64,000 nucleotides of DNA from Nitrospira sp. (GCA_022226955.1 CP092079.1:2569043-2633042); one strand, 5' to 3'. Positions 25,357-35,013 are shown, counted from the stretch's first letter. Translations and numbers: made by a program. Notes: generated from the letters alone by a model not told the origin.

Positions 25357-26907
25357 ATGTTTGGGAGCGCTGCACGGATGACGAGAATGGATCGGGATCA
25401 TCTCCAGCAAGTGAGGTGTGTCGTGGCTGTCGTTCTAGTCATGCTCTTCACGCTGTTGTCCGGCTGTGTAGCGCAGCAAGCCGATCTCAAACAAACCGAG
25501 CGGACTCTGAATCAGAGGCTTAAGCAGCAGGACGATCAGTTTTCCCAGACGCGCGCTCGGCAGAGCCAAGAGATTTCCAATCTGCGCGAGCAAGATCTGC
25601 CGCAACTTCGCGGGGAGCTCGAAAAAGCTCGCCACCAAGCGGAGGAGCTTCAGTCCAAGCAGGAAGACCTGAAGCATCGTTCGGCGCAGTTGGAACTGCA
25701 AACAAGGAAGCTGGAACAGCTGGCGGCCAAGCTGGAGACGGATACCAACACCCGGTATGTCTGGCTGCAAAAGAGCCTTGAAACGCAAGACACCAAGGTG
25801 AATACGCGCCTCGACGAATTATCCCGGGCAGTCAGCAAGGCAACGGAAGACCTCAAGCGCGACGTGTTGATGGCCGTGAAGCAGAGCAATGAGGTGTTGG
25901 ATCGAAAAGTCGTCGAGCGCCTCGATGGGCAACGGAAAGAGCTGGAAGCCGGTCAGCAGAGCTTGGATCAGAAAATGACTCAGAATCTGACCCAGTTCAA
26001 CCAGTCGCTCACGGGGTTTAAGACGGCCTTCACTAGCTTGAACGATCGCGTCGCACAGGGCGAGCAGGAATCTCGGTCGATCGCAGGAAAGGTCGATGCC
26101 GAGAATAAGGCGGCGGTGTCTCATATCAACGAATCCAATCGGACCATGAGCGGCCACCTCGACGGGGTGAACAAGAGTGTGGCCTCGGTTGTCAAGACGC
26201 TGGAATCCGTCAGCCAAAAATTCGCCGCGCGGTTTGATGAGCAGGATCATCGAATGGATTCATTGGGCCGGTCGTTAGAACAAGTGAGCCAAAAGAACGG
26301 GGCGCGGACGCAGAATCTCAATCAGCCACAGCGGGCGGCTCTTTCTCCTGCACCGGAAGCTCTTGCATCTGAACGGCAAGGGCAAGAGGCTGAGTCTGCG
26401 TCGTCATCGTACCAGCCGCAGCAGGCTTCATCAGAAGAGAGCGAGAATTCCTCAGCCCCGGTGGCGCCGATTCCTGCTCCAGTGGAAACTCCGGTTGCCG
26501 CGGCCGTTCATCCGGCCGATATTGCCGCAGATCGCGGACAATATGAACGAGTGTTAGCCCTATTCCGTGACGGCGATTTAGACGGCGCGCGGCGGGGGTT
26601 TTCGGCGTTCCTCGCCAACTATCCGAACTCGGATCTTGCGCCGAACGCTCGCTATTGGCTTGGAGAAGCCTATTACGGGTCCAAAGATTTCAAACGCGCG
26701 ATCGACGCATACGACAAGGTTGAGACGGATTATCCGCGGAGCGAGAAAGTGCCTGCCGCCATTTTGAAAAAGGGATACGCCTATCTTGCGCTGAAGGATA
26801 AGAAACGGGCCTCGTCGGCATTTAAACAAGTGGTCACGCTGTATCCGAGAAGCCCGGAAGCTGGAAAAGCCTCCGATAAGCTGGTGCAGTTGAGGGAGGG
26901 TCGATAG
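25357..26907 (+). CDS. CpoB/YbgF-like coiled-coil TPR lipoprotein (first copy, long)
   Basis: A 516-aa envelope lipoprotein. A hydrophobic signal ends in the lipobox LLSGC. Residues ~40-320 form a long coiled coil. A Ser/Glu/Pro-rich linker follows, and the last ~120 residues are a TPR domain (DLDGARRGFSAFLANYPNSD, APNARYWLGEAYYGSKDFKRAIDAYDK) like that of CpoB/YbgF. Alternative ATGs at 25378 (preceded by GGGAG) and 25387 are possible starts. CpoB couples peptidoglycan synthesis to Tol during division. This protein is much longer than usual, and a second CpoB-like gene follows 5 bp later. Confidence 0.82.
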   Translation: MFGSAARMTRMDRDHLQQVRCVVAVVLVMLFTLLSGCVAQQADLKQTERTLNQRLKQQDDQFSQTRARQSQEISNLREQDLPQLRGELEKARHQAEELQSKQEDLKHRSAQLELQTRKLEQLAAKLETDTNTRYVWLQKSLETQDTKVNTRLDELSRAVSKATEDLKRDVLMAVKQSNEVLDRKVVERLDGQRKELEAGQQSLDQKMTQNLTQFNQSLTGFKTAFTSLNDRVAQGEQESRSIAGKVDAENKAAVSHINESNRTMSGHLDGVNKSVASVVKTLESVSQKFAARFDEQDHRMDSLGRSLEQVSQKNGARTQNLNQPQRAALSPAPEALASERQGQEAESASSSYQPQQASSEESENSSAPVAPIPAPVETPVAAAVHPADIAADRGQYERVLALFRDGDLDGARRGFSAFLANYPNSDLAPNARYWLGEAYYGSKDFKRAIDAYDKVETDYPRSEKVPAAILKKGYAYLALKDKKRASSAFKQVVTLYPRSPEAGKASDKLVQLREGR

Positions 26908-26912
26908 ATTTC

Positions 26913-27686
26913 ATGCAAGCCTACATGACTTCGTATGTGACGGCGATCGGCGTGGCGGGTTCGTTGCTGATCTTGCCGGGATGCGCCAAACACGCAGATT
27001 TTGTTGAACTGCGGGATCAACTCTCGACAGTGTCGCGCTCCCAAGAGCAGGACCATCAGCGGGTCGATGCGGCCTTGAGGCGTCTCGAATCGGTCGAACG
27101 GGTCAAGGATGTCGAGTCGGGAAAGCCGCGGATCGACGAGCTGGCCTCGCGTCTTCAAAAGCTGGAGGCGAAGCTGGCTAAACTCGAAGATAGTGCAGGC
27201 CTGGCCTCCATGCGGGCCGACATCGCTGTGCCTGAAGTGCCGAAAACGGCGAAGCCGGGCAAGTCCGCGGGGCAGAGCGAGAGTGTCCCGATTGTCTCCG
27301 GCATGCCTGGAATTACTCCGACCTCCGCCTTCAATCTCGCCTACAACGATTTTCTGAACGGCAAGTACGATCTGGCGGTGTCGGGATTTCAGCGGTTCAC
27401 CAAGGATTTTTCCGGGACGTCGCTGACGCCCAACGCCCATTATTGGCTGGGGGAGTCGCTGTATAACCAAAAGGACTATGCGCGCGCTACGACCACGTTC
27501 GAGTATCTTGTCGCAGAATACCCTGGGAATGAAAAGGTCTCAGCGGCTCTCTACAAGCTTGGGTTGGCCACGGCGGAAACCGGTGACTTAGTGAAGTCCA
27601 GAAAATATCTCAAGCGGGTCATCGAGGAGTTCCCTGCTTCGGATGAAGCCAAGCTTGCAAAGAATAAACTCGCCGATATTCGGTAA
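26913..27686 (+). CDS. cpoB: Tol-Pal system protein CpoB/YbgF (second copy)
   Basis: A 257-aa lipoprotein. Hydrophobic signal with lipobox LPGC, a short coiled coil (residues ~30-90), a linker, and a C-terminal TPR region (SAFNLAYNDFLNGKYDLAVSGFQRFTKDF, APNAHYWLGESLYNQKDYARA-like pattern). This is the standard YbgF/CpoB layout and size. Last gene of the tol operon. It shares its TPR architecture with the larger gene just upstream, so the two are tandem paralogues. Confidence 0.88.
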   Translation: MQAYMTSYVTAIGVAGSLLILPGCAKHADFVELRDQLSTVSRSQEQDHQRVDAALRRLESVERVKDVESGKPRIDELASRLQKLEAKLAKLEDSAGLASMRADIAVPEVPKTAKPGKSAGQSESVPIVSGMPGITPTSAFNLAYNDFLNGKYDLAVSGFQRFTKDFSGTSLTPNAHYWLGESLYNQKDYARATTTFEYLVAEYPGNEKVSAALYKLGLATAETGDLVKSRKYLKRVIEEFPASDEAKLAKNKLADIR

Positions 27687-27755
27687 CGGCCGCGGGCGCG
27701 CGATTTCCTGCCTCACGCAGTCAGCCTTCGTCGAGATGTTCTGGAGTATCGTGTT

Positions 27756-29555
27756 GTGCTGACGACTAGTTCAAACGGAACAATTCGCATTTTGCCAGGA
27801 GACGTCGTGAGCCGGATCGCCGCCGGCGAAGTCGTCGAACGTCCCGCCGCCGTCGTCAAAGAGCTCATCGAAAACAGTCTGGATGCACAGAGCAAGACCA
27901 TTTCCATCGAGATTAAAGACGGAGGTCTGGCGAGTATTCGTGTGACGGATGATGGCGAGGGCATGAGCCGGGCCGATGTGCCGCAAGCCTTCGAGCGTCA
28001 TGCCACCAGCAAGCTGCGGTCCGATCAGGATTTATGGTCTATCCGCACGATGGGATTTCGTGGGGAAGCCCTGCCGAGCATTGCGTCGGTCTCGCAGGTG
28101 CGCCTTGTAACAGCCAGGTCGTCGGATTCGGTCGGCACCGAGTTGCAGATGCGAGGCGGGGCGGCGCCACAGCTGAGCGACGCGCCTCCGATCGCAGGGA
28201 CACGCATCGAAGTCGCCGATCTTTTCCACAATCAGCCGGCGCGTAAAAAATTTCTCAAATCGGTTCCGACGGAATCGTCCCATATCACGCGCGTCGTGCA
28301 GCAGGCGGCGCTGGCCTGGGCTGGGGTGCATTTCAAATTGATCTGCAATGGACAGGAGACATTGAATTATCCCGCAGTGGCGGCGGACCGGGACCGTATC
28401 GGCCAGGTTTATCCCCGGTTCCTGCTCGATCAGACGGTGCCGGTAGAGGCCGGGCAGCCGGGGGCCAGAATCACCGGGATGATTGTCGATCCGAACCATG
28501 CAAAGGCCTCGCGAACGCCACAAGAGCTTTTCGTCAATCGCCGCCCGGTTCGGAGTGCGGCAGTGTCCCATGCGATTGTCGAAGGCTATGGGTCGTTTCT
28601 CCCTAAAGGGCAGCAACCGCAGTTCGTCTTGTTTTTAGACGTCGATCCGGATCGCGTGGATGTGAATGTGCATCCCGCGAAGCGCGAAGTTCGTTTTGCG
28701 GAACAGGAAGCGATTCATCAGCTGGTTCGGCGCGCGGTGAGGCAAGCGCTCAGCCGAAATGAGCCGGCTGCTGGCGAATCCGTCGTTACGCGGGGGCCGG
28801 GAGAGCCGGTCGTTACCAAGGAATTGTCGCGAGTGTGGTTTCCCGCTCAGGCGATAGCGCCTTTGGCGGGAACAGGCCAGGCAGACCCTCAGGCTATCGG
28901 CAGCACTCCGACGTCAGCTGACCAGCTCGCGTTTGTCAATGAAGCGGCTGAGCCGTATGTGCGTGTTCCTTCGTCGGAGGTGGTGGCTTTCGGACAGTTG
29001 CATCACACGTATTTGGTCGTGCAGGTGGGCGGTGCGTTGACCGTCCTCGATCAGCATACGGCGCATGAGCGCGTCTTGTTCGAGCGGTTGTATCGAGCCT
29101 GGGCCGCGCGCGGGATGGCCTCGCAACCCTTACTAATCCCTGAGGCCGTGGAACTGTCCGCGCCTCACGCAGCTCTGTTGCAGCGGTACCAAAGCGATCT
29201 TGCGAATCTGGGGCTCGAACTCGAACCGTTCGGCCTTTCGACGGTGCTGGTGCGGAGCGTACCGCTTGGAGTTGGCGCGATCGATGCTCAGGCGTTTCTG
29301 CAAGACTTGCTGGACGACCTAAGTCTTTGGGGGCAGGCGTCCAGCCTTGAAGCGCGCGTGCGTCCCGTGCTGGCTTCGTTGGCCTGTCACAGTGCGGTGC
29401 GGGCGGGCCGGTCGATGGGGCTTCCGGAGATCCAGCAATTGACCGAGGACTGGCTTGCCGAGGGAGAAATCCAAACGTGCCCGCATGGCAGGCGGACGGT
29501 CTTTCAATTGACTGGGGACGAACTTGAGAAGCTATTTGGCCGGGTTGGGTGGTAG
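27756..29555 (+). CDS. mutL: DNA mismatch repair protein MutL
   Basis: A 599-aa mismatch-repair protein. The N-terminal GHKL ATPase has ELIENSLDAQ (residues 36-45), DDGEGM and MGFRGEALPSIASV. The C-terminal dimerisation domain carries an endonuclease-type metal motif DQHTAHERVLFE (consensus DQHAxxExxxxE with Ala replaced by Thr), ACHSAVRAG and CPHGRRT. This suggests a nicking-competent MutL of the type found in bacteria without MutH. GTG start at 27756. miaA follows 24 bp downstream, a common mutL-miaA pairing. Confidence 0.95.
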   Translation: MLTTSSNGTIRILPGDVVSRIAAGEVVERPAAVVKELIENSLDAQSKTISIEIKDGGLASIRVTDDGEGMSRADVPQAFERHATSKLRSDQDLWSIRTMGFRGEALPSIASVSQVRLVTARSSDSVGTELQMRGGAAPQLSDAPPIAGTRIEVADLFHNQPARKKFLKSVPTESSHITRVVQQAALAWAGVHFKLICNGQETLNYPAVAADRDRIGQVYPRFLLDQTVPVEAGQPGARITGMIVDPNHAKASRTPQELFVNRRPVRSAAVSHAIVEGYGSFLPKGQQPQFVLFLDVDPDRVDVNVHPAKREVRFAEQEAIHQLVRRAVRQALSRNEPAAGESVVTRGPGEPVVTKELSRVWFPAQAIAPLAGTGQADPQAIGSTPTSADQLAFVNEAAEPYVRVPSSEVVAFGQLHHTYLVVQVGGALTVLDQHTAHERVLFERLYRAWAARGMASQPLLIPEAVELSAPHAALLQRYQSDLANLGLELEPFGLSTVLVRSVPLGVGAIDAQAFLQDLLDDLSLWGQASSLEARVRPVLASLACHSAVRAGRSMGLPEIQQLTEDWLAEGEIQTCPHGRRTVFQLTGDELEKLFGRVGW

Positions 29556-29579
29556 TCGCGCAGACGCGAGATTCTCATC

Positions 29580-30587
29580 ATGCCCACTCAATCCGATATG
29601 ATGGCCGACTCGATTCGCCGGCATCGGCCTCTTGTCGTGTTGCTGGGGCCTACGGCGACAGGAAAAAGTGCGGTCGGAGTGCAGGTGGCTCAGCGCTACC
29701 ATACCGAGATTCTGACGGCCGATTCCCGCCAGGTCTATCGCGGGATGGACATCGGCACGGATAAACCGTCGTTGCAAGAGCGGCAGGGTATTGCACATCG
29801 GTTGATCGATCTTGTGAATCCCGATGAACCCTATAACGCCGGGCGCTATCAGCGGGAGGCCTTGGGAGAAATCGATCGGGTGATCGAGGCCGGCCGTCTT
29901 CCCTTCGTCGTCGGTGGAACAGGGTTGTACATACGCGCATTGATTCGAGGGATTTGCGACGCGCCGGAGGCCGATGCGGGTATTCGGCAGGAGCTGATGG
30001 CGTTGGTGGCCGCGCAGGGGCGCGACGGTCTCTATGCTGAGCTTGTGCGAGTGGATCCTGTCACCGCGGCGCGGCTGCATCCCAACGATGAATCGAAAGT
30101 GATTCGGGCGCTGGAAGTCTATCGTCTGGCAGGTTGTTCACTCGCATCCTTGCACGCCCGTCATCAGTCGCAAGCGGCGGCATTTCCCACCTTGCTGATC
30201 GGCTTGCAGCGTCCGAAAGAAGCGCTCTATCGGCGGATCGAAGCGCGGATCGATTGGCAGCTGACGCATGGCATGGTAGAAGAGACGCGGGCGTTGCTGG
30301 TGCGCGGGTATGGCCGGACGCTGGGATCGATGAAGGGGTTGGGATACCGGCATCTCGCCGCGCAATTCGCCGGCGAGTACGATGCGGATGAAATGATCCG
30401 GCGGTTCAAACAGGATACCAGGCATTTTGCGAAACGGCAGATGACCTGGTTTCGAAAGGAACCGGGCATTACGTGGTTGACGATCGATGCCCAAGAGTCG
30501 ACAAATCACACTGCCGAGCGAGTCGCTGTGCTGATTGAGCGATTCATCGCATCGCTCGGCACAGGGCGGGCGCAATCTGTTTCGTGA
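29580..30587 (+). CDS. miaA: tRNA dimethylallyltransferase MiaA
   Basis: A 335-aa enzyme adding a dimethylallyl group to A37 of tRNAs reading UNN codons. P-loop GPTATGKS at 23-30, DSRQVYRGMDIGTDKP and a VGGTGLYIRALIRG active-site segment are visible, with the C-terminal FKQDTRHFAKRQMTWFRK motif of the family. ATG at 29580, with alternative ATGs at 29598 and 29601. Directly after mutL in the same operon. Confidence 0.95.
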   Translation: MPTQSDMMADSIRRHRPLVVLLGPTATGKSAVGVQVAQRYHTEILTADSRQVYRGMDIGTDKPSLQERQGIAHRLIDLVNPDEPYNAGRYQREALGEIDRVIEAGRLPFVVGGTGLYIRALIRGICDAPEADAGIRQELMALVAAQGRDGLYAELVRVDPVTAARLHPNDESKVIRALEVYRLAGCSLASLHARHQSQAAAFPTLLIGLQRPKEALYRRIEARIDWQLTHGMVEETRALLVRGYGRTLGSMKGLGYRHLAAQFAGEYDADEMIRRFKQDTRHFAKRQMTWFRKEPGITWLTIDAQESTNHTAERVAVLIERFIASLGTGRAQSVS

Positions 30588-30612
30588 GCGGCGTAACCGG
30601 GAGTAAGAGCGT

Positions 30613-31512
30613 ATGGCAAGCACGCGCAGCGGGTCACAGGCTTCGGTAGGAGTCATCGGCGGGAGCGGGTTGTACGACATTGAGGGATTGAAAGGCGTGC
30701 GCGAGGTGCGGGTTCGTACGCCGTTCGGTTCGCCGTCTGACGCGATTCGCGTGGGACGGTTGGACGGCCGGTCTATTGCGTTTCTGTCACGGCATGGCCG
30801 GGGTCATCGATTGAATCCCGGAGAAATTAACTATCGCGCGAATATCTATGCGATGAAGTCGCTGGGTGTGCAACGAATCATTTCGGTCAGCGCGGTCGGG
30901 AGCATGAAGGAATCGATTGAGCCCGGCGATGTGGTGATCCCCGATCAATTCATCGATCTCACGAAGCGGCGCGCCTCCACATTTTTCGAAGGGGGCATTG
31001 TGGCGCATGTTGCGTTTGGCGAGCCGATTTGTCCGTCGCTGGCGCAAGCGCTGGCCGTCGCGGGCGAAGAGGTGGGCGGGACGCTCCATCGCGGCGGCAC
31101 GTATCTGTGCATGGAGGGGCCGCAGTTTTCGACCAAGGCGGAGTCGAGGCTGTATCGGCAATGGGGCGTGGACGTGATCGGAATGACGAATATGCCGGAG
31201 GCGAAGTTGGCGCGCGAAGCGGAGCTCTGTTACGCGACGCTGGCGCTCGCCACCGACTACGATTGCTGGCATGAGACGCAGGAAGCGGTGACGGTGGAGG
31301 CGATCCTGGCCACGCTTCACAAGAATGTGGCTTTGGCAAAACAGATTCTCAAGGCGGTGGTGCCGTCCGTGGCGGACGCTCCAGCTTGTCCCTGCCAGCG
31401 GGCGCTGGACAATGCGATTGTGACGGCTCCAACGAGTGTCTCGGCGGCAGTCCGAAAGAAGTTCGGGATTCTCACGCGGCGTGTCTTCGGACCAAAGAAG
31501 GGAGCGCGGTAA
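30613..31512 (+). CDS. mtnP: S-methyl-5'-thioadenosine phosphorylase
   Basis: A 299-aa phosphorylase of the PNP/UDP family that splits methylthioadenosine into adenine and methylthioribose-1-phosphate in methionine salvage. Visible motifs: GVIGGSGLYDIEG, the phosphate-binding SRHGRGHRLNPGEINYRAN, the GPQFSTKAESR segment and WGVDVIGMTNMPEAKLAREAE, the purine-binding loop. Followed after 3 bp by the PfkB-type kinase gene, so the two are probably one transcript. Confidence 0.93.
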   Translation: MASTRSGSQASVGVIGGSGLYDIEGLKGVREVRVRTPFGSPSDAIRVGRLDGRSIAFLSRHGRGHRLNPGEINYRANIYAMKSLGVQRIISVSAVGSMKESIEPGDVVIPDQFIDLTKRRASTFFEGGIVAHVAFGEPICPSLAQALAVAGEEVGGTLHRGGTYLCMEGPQFSTKAESRLYRQWGVDVIGMTNMPEAKLAREAELCYATLALATDYDCWHETQEAVTVEAILATLHKNVALAKQILKAVVPSVADAPACPCQRALDNAIVTAPTSVSAAVRKKFGILTRRVFGPKKGAR

Positions 31513-31515
31513 ACC

Positions 31516-32430
31516 ATGGGGAAATTATTAGTGGTGGGATCGGTTGCGCTCGATACGGTGAAGACGCCGTTTGGAGAGGGAACCGATATTCTTGGAGGAT
31601 CCGCGACGTATTTCTCGACGTCGGCCAGTTTTTTTACGTCGGTCGCGCTGATTGCTGTCGTGGGCGAAGATTTTCCCGCTCAGCATATGGCGTTTCTCAA
31701 GAGTCGTGGAATCGATTTAACCGGGCTGGAGCAACGGCCTGGGGCAACCTTTCGGTGGAAGGGGGAATATTCGCATCAGCTGAATGAGGCGAAGACGCTC
31801 GACACGAAGCTCAATGTATTCGAAACGTTCCGCCCAAAGATCCCGGAGGCGTATCGGTCGCCGGATGTGTTGTTCTTGGGCAACATCGATCCCGAGCTGC
31901 AACTCGATGTGTTGCAAAAGGTCGAGCGGCCGGGCCTGGTTGCGTGCGACACGATGAATTTCTGGATCAATGGGAAGCGCGATGCTCTGTGGAAGGTCCT
32001 AGAGAAAATCGATATTCTGATTATCAATGACGGGGAGGCCCGCGCGTTGGGGCAAGACTCCAATCTGGTGAAGGTGGCGAAACAGGTGTTGGCGCGAGGG
32101 CCCAAGCACCTCATTATCAAGCGCGGGGAGTATGGCGTGCTGATGTTCAATGGCACGCAGGTCTTCGGCGCTCCTGCGTTTCCTCTGGAGGATGTGCGGG
32201 ATCCCACCGGCGCTGGCGACACGTTTGCGGGAGGTTTCTTGGGCTATCTTGCCGCCACGGGAAATCGTTCTCCCGAGGCGATGAAGCAAGCCATTATTTT
32301 CGGCAGCGTGATGGCGTCATTTACCGTGGAGTCCTTTAGTCTTGACCGTTTACGCATCCTGGATTACAAAGAGATTCAATCGCGGTTCCGGGAGTTCAAG
32401 CGATTGACTCATTTTGAGGATATCTCGTAA
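31516..32430 (+). CDS. PfkB-family sugar/nucleoside kinase
   Basis: A 304-aa ribokinase-like kinase. The N-terminal GGSATYFSTSASFF substrate lid region and the C-terminal anion-hole motif DPTGAGDTFAGG (229-240) containing the catalytic Asp are present. The substrate is not evident. Adjacency to mtnP suggests a methylthioribose-phosphate or nucleoside salvage role, which is inference. Its stop shares a base with the next gene's ATG. Confidence 0.88.
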   Translation: MGKLLVVGSVALDTVKTPFGEGTDILGGSATYFSTSASFFTSVALIAVVGEDFPAQHMAFLKSRGIDLTGLEQRPGATFRWKGEYSHQLNEAKTLDTKLNVFETFRPKIPEAYRSPDVLFLGNIDPELQLDVLQKVERPGLVACDTMNFWINGKRDALWKVLEKIDILIINDGEARALGQDSNLVKVAKQVLARGPKHLIIKRGEYGVLMFNGTQVFGAPAFPLEDVRDPTGAGDTFAGGFLGYLAATGNRSPEAMKQAIIFGSVMASFTVESFSLDRLRILDYKEIQSRFREFKRLTHFEDIS

Positions 32431-33122
32431 TGCCTGATGGGGAACAGCGCTGTGGGCAATGGGGAGCGCGGGCGCTGCAGTGCGGACGCAGTCTATTGGT
32501 GGGAGGCTGTCTGTTCATCAGCGCCTGTGCCGCTACAGAAGAGTCGGTTCAAAAGTCTCAAGGCCATTACCAGGAAGGTATTGCAACGCTCAGCGGGGAT
32601 CGCCAGAAAGCGTTTGTCTCGTTTCAGAAAGCGGTGCAGCTGAATCCGAAAAATAAAGAGGCGCGCTACGGCCTTGGTCATGTCTATGCCATCCAAGGGA
32701 AGTTAGCCCTGGCTGAAGAAGAGCTGCAAGCGGCTATTCAGATTGACGATGCTTATTCAGAAGCGCATACCTATTTAGGGCAGGTTTTGGCAAGCCAGGG
32801 GAAGTGGGATGAGGCGATCAAGTCCTACCGGGCTGCGCTGGCGAATCCCTTGTATGCCACTCCGGATTTGGCGCGGTTTCATTTAGGCCGAGCATTGGCC
32901 CAACGAGGAGACTTCCAAGGGGCGATGGAGTCGCTGGAGGACGCGGCGGCGGCCAGTCCTGCCAGCGTGCCTCCGGCATTGACCCATCTCGAGCTGGGAC
33001 GGGTGTATGCCAAGCTGGGGTATGTCGTGAAGGCGCGAGAGACGCTCGGCAAGGTGAAGGCGATGGATAAGGGCGGCGAGTACGCAACGGCAGCAACAGA
33101 ACTTTTGGCTCGGTTAAAGTAG
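32430..33122 (+). CDS. TPR-repeat lipoprotein
   Basis: A 230-aa envelope protein. Signal and lipobox FISACAAT precede five or so TPR helices (GDRQKAFVSFQKAVQLNPKN, EARYGLGHVYAIQGKLALAEEEL, AHTYLGQVLASQGKWDEAIKSYRAAL, FHLGRALAQRGDFQGAMESL). Similar to PilF-type pilotins and cell-division TPR lipoproteins, but no family can be fixed. Coupled to the kinase gene upstream, and the RodZ-like gene starts 10 bp later. Confidence 0.82.
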   Translation: MPDGEQRCGQWGARALQCGRSLLVGGCLFISACAATEESVQKSQGHYQEGIATLSGDRQKAFVSFQKAVQLNPKNKEARYGLGHVYAIQGKLALAEEELQAAIQIDDAYSEAHTYLGQVLASQGKWDEAIKSYRAALANPLYATPDLARFHLGRALAQRGDFQGAMESLEDAAAASPASVPPALTHLELGRVYAKLGYVVKARETLGKVKAMDKGGEYATAATELLARLK

Positions 33123-33132
33123 TCGAGGGCGT

Positions 33133-34050
33133 ATGGAATCGGTTGGTGAATTCTTTCGGCAGGTTCGTGAGACTAAGGGGCTGACCGTCGACGAAGTCGC
33201 GGCGAAGACGCGCATCCGGTCAGATTTTGTTAAAGCGCTGGAAGATGGGAACTTTGCCAAGCTGCCGGATCAGGTGTTTGCGAGAGGGTTTGTCCGATCC
33301 TACGCGCGATCCCTGGGCCTCGACGAAGAAGATGCCATTCACCGGTTTGTTCAGTCGGCCGGCGCGTTTTATGACAAGCAGGACGAGCGAGAGCGGCTGA
33401 AGGTTCGCCAGGTTGAAGAAGAACGCAAGCGTCAAGCCAACAGAAAAGCGGTGGCGGTGGCGATCGGGATCGCGGTGGTGACGCTCATTTTCCTGCTGAG
33501 CCGTGAGCAATCGTCGGTCTTGCGACGCGGCACCTCCGAGCTGACATCGAACAAGCGCACTTCTCAAGCGGTAAAAGAAACCGTCGAGCCAAGCGCCCAT
33601 CAGGATCCTGAGCCTATTCCAGCCAAGTCGAGTGATGTTGTACCGCCGGCCCCCAAACCCGTAGCGGAGGGGCGTGCAAGTGAACCAGCGGGAGGCCAGG
33701 CGCCGGTGGTTGCCGCGAAGCCCGAGCTGGATCTTGCTTCGACGGTGCTGCCTAGCGCAGATGGTCCACTCGGTGGCATTTCAATCGAGGGCATCGGGCC
33801 GGCTTCTGACGGACAATTAGTACTGGATCTTGAGGCTAGTGAATTGAGTTGGGTGGTGGTTCAGATCGACAACGGCAGCCCGCAGGAAGCGCTGCTGCGT
33901 CCTGGCGAAAAGGCGCATTGGAAAGGGCAAGACCAGTTCGTGCTGACGCTGGGGAATGCCGGGGGAGTGAAAGCGGAGCTCAATGGGAAGCCTTTGAAGC
34001 CATTCGGTCCGAGCGGGAAAGTCGCTCGCGATGTAGTGATCAAACGGTAA
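33133..34050 (+). CDS. RodZ-like cell-shape protein (HTH + DUF4115)
   Basis: A 305-aa protein. The N-terminal Cro/CI-like helix-turn-helix (FFRQVRETKGLTVDEVAAKT, ALEDGNFAKLPDQVFARGFV) is cytoplasmic and in RodZ binds MreB. One membrane helix follows (KAVAVAIGIAVVTLIFLLS), then a Pro/Ala-rich periplasmic linker and a C-terminal DUF4115 domain (LVLDLEASELSWVVVQIDN, ALLRPGEKAHWKGQ). This domain order defines RodZ. Last gene of the mtnP-started operon. Confidence 0.87.
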   Translation: MESVGEFFRQVRETKGLTVDEVAAKTRIRSDFVKALEDGNFAKLPDQVFARGFVRSYARSLGLDEEDAIHRFVQSAGAFYDKQDERERLKVRQVEEERKRQANRKAVAVAIGIAVVTLIFLLSREQSSVLRRGTSELTSNKRTSQAVKETVEPSAHQDPEPIPAKSSDVVPPAPKPVAEGRASEPAGGQAPVVAAKPELDLASTVLPSADGPLGGISIEGIGPASDGQLVLDLEASELSWVVVQIDNGSPQEALLRPGEKAHWKGQDQFVLTLGNAGGVKAELNGKPLKPFGPSGKVARDVVIKR

Positions 34051-34411
34051 GGGTATCGTCTCGTTTCCTTCGGCCTTTTCTCAATCGATGGCCGATCCAT
34101 CAAGTTCACTCACGCTCAAAGCCGTTGTCCGCTATTGGCTGCAATGCTCACAGGAACTGGTAGATTGCCGGCCTTGAGATTCATTCGCCCCCGCATGGGG
34201 CAACAATGAAAATTTGTGGCGCAAAGGTGTCACGATAAAGCCTTGTCGAGGGTCTCATCTGGATTGATCGCTATAAGTGGCCTAAATAAGGCCCTTCTCG
34301 ATTCAATTGCCTATGGCACGCCCTTTGATACATGGGTAAGGTGAGGCAGGCGGAGATATGATGTCAGGTGACTGAGCCATTCCTGGAGATCGCAGCCAGA
34401 GGACGGATTTC
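34051..34411. other. Gene-free stretch with a small inverted repeat
   Basis: No coding frame is credible here. It holds a small inverted repeat GGCCT-AAATA-AGGCC (34279-34293) that might be an operator or the stem of an RNA, and otherwise nothing recognisable. It precedes the cytochrome c promoter at 34412. Confidence 0.45.
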
Positions 34412-34441
34412 TTGACAAGAATTGAGCGTGGTTGCTATAGT
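34412..34441 (+). promoter_or_regulatory. Sigma-70 promoter of the cytochrome c gene
   Basis: Perfect TTGACA (34412-34417), 18-base spacer, TATAGT (34436-34441), about 100 bases before the cytochrome ATG. Confidence 0.75.
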
Positions 34442-34539
34442 CCGCCCGTTTTAGCGATTTCTTTGTATTCGGTATCATGATGGCAGCGGCCTGAGGCCGA
34501 CTTCATGGGTGGTGGGTTCAACACAAAGGAGGACGTGCG

Positions 34540-34986
34540 ATGGGTTACTTCTCGAAGTTCTTGGGAATCACTGCAGCCCTGATGCTGATGTCTGTGACGG
34601 TGGTGGGAGCCGCGGAAAAAGATCCGCTCAAGCCCCGCGTTCCAGCCGATCAGATGAGCGATGCAAAGGCGATGAAGAATCCGGTTGCCTCGTCTCCGGA
34701 GAGCATTGCCAAGGGTAAGGCGTTGTTCGAGGGCAAGGGTACTTGTTTCAATTGCCACGGTAAGGAAGGCAAGGGCGATGGACCGGCCGGCGCGATCTTG
34801 GATCCGAGCCCCCGGGACTTCACCAATTGCAAGTTCCACAAGAAGCGGAAAGATGGCGAGCTGTTCTGGGTCATCAAGAACGGCAGCGCGGGAACCGGCA
34901 TGGTGTCGTTGATCCCTGCCGCGATCAACGAGGAAGAAGCCTGGCACATCATCAACTACGAGCGGAGCTTCTGTAAGGGCGAGTAA
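34540..34986 (+). CDS. Periplasmic monohaem cytochrome c
   Basis: A 148-aa exported electron carrier. Signal peptide (MGYFSKFLGITAALMLMSVTV, cleavage after VGA-AE). A single haem-binding CFNCH is in the centre, and a downstream SAGTGMVSL segment offers a Met that could be the sixth iron ligand. Cytochrome c class I-like fold is implied. An excellent AAAGGAGG Shine-Dalgarno at 34525 and its own strong promoter and terminator suggest a highly expressed single-gene unit. It could feed nitrite-oxidation or terminal oxidase chains, but this is inference. Confidence 0.9.
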   Translation: MGYFSKFLGITAALMLMSVTVVGAAEKDPLKPRVPADQMSDAKAMKNPVASSPESIAKGKALFEGKGTCFNCHGKEGKGDGPAGAILDPSPRDFTNCKFHKKRKDGELFWVIKNGSAGTGMVSLIPAAINEEEAWHIINYERSFCKGE

Positions 34987-35013
34987 TCCCCTTCAGAGAT
35001 CGCGGTGCTGAGA

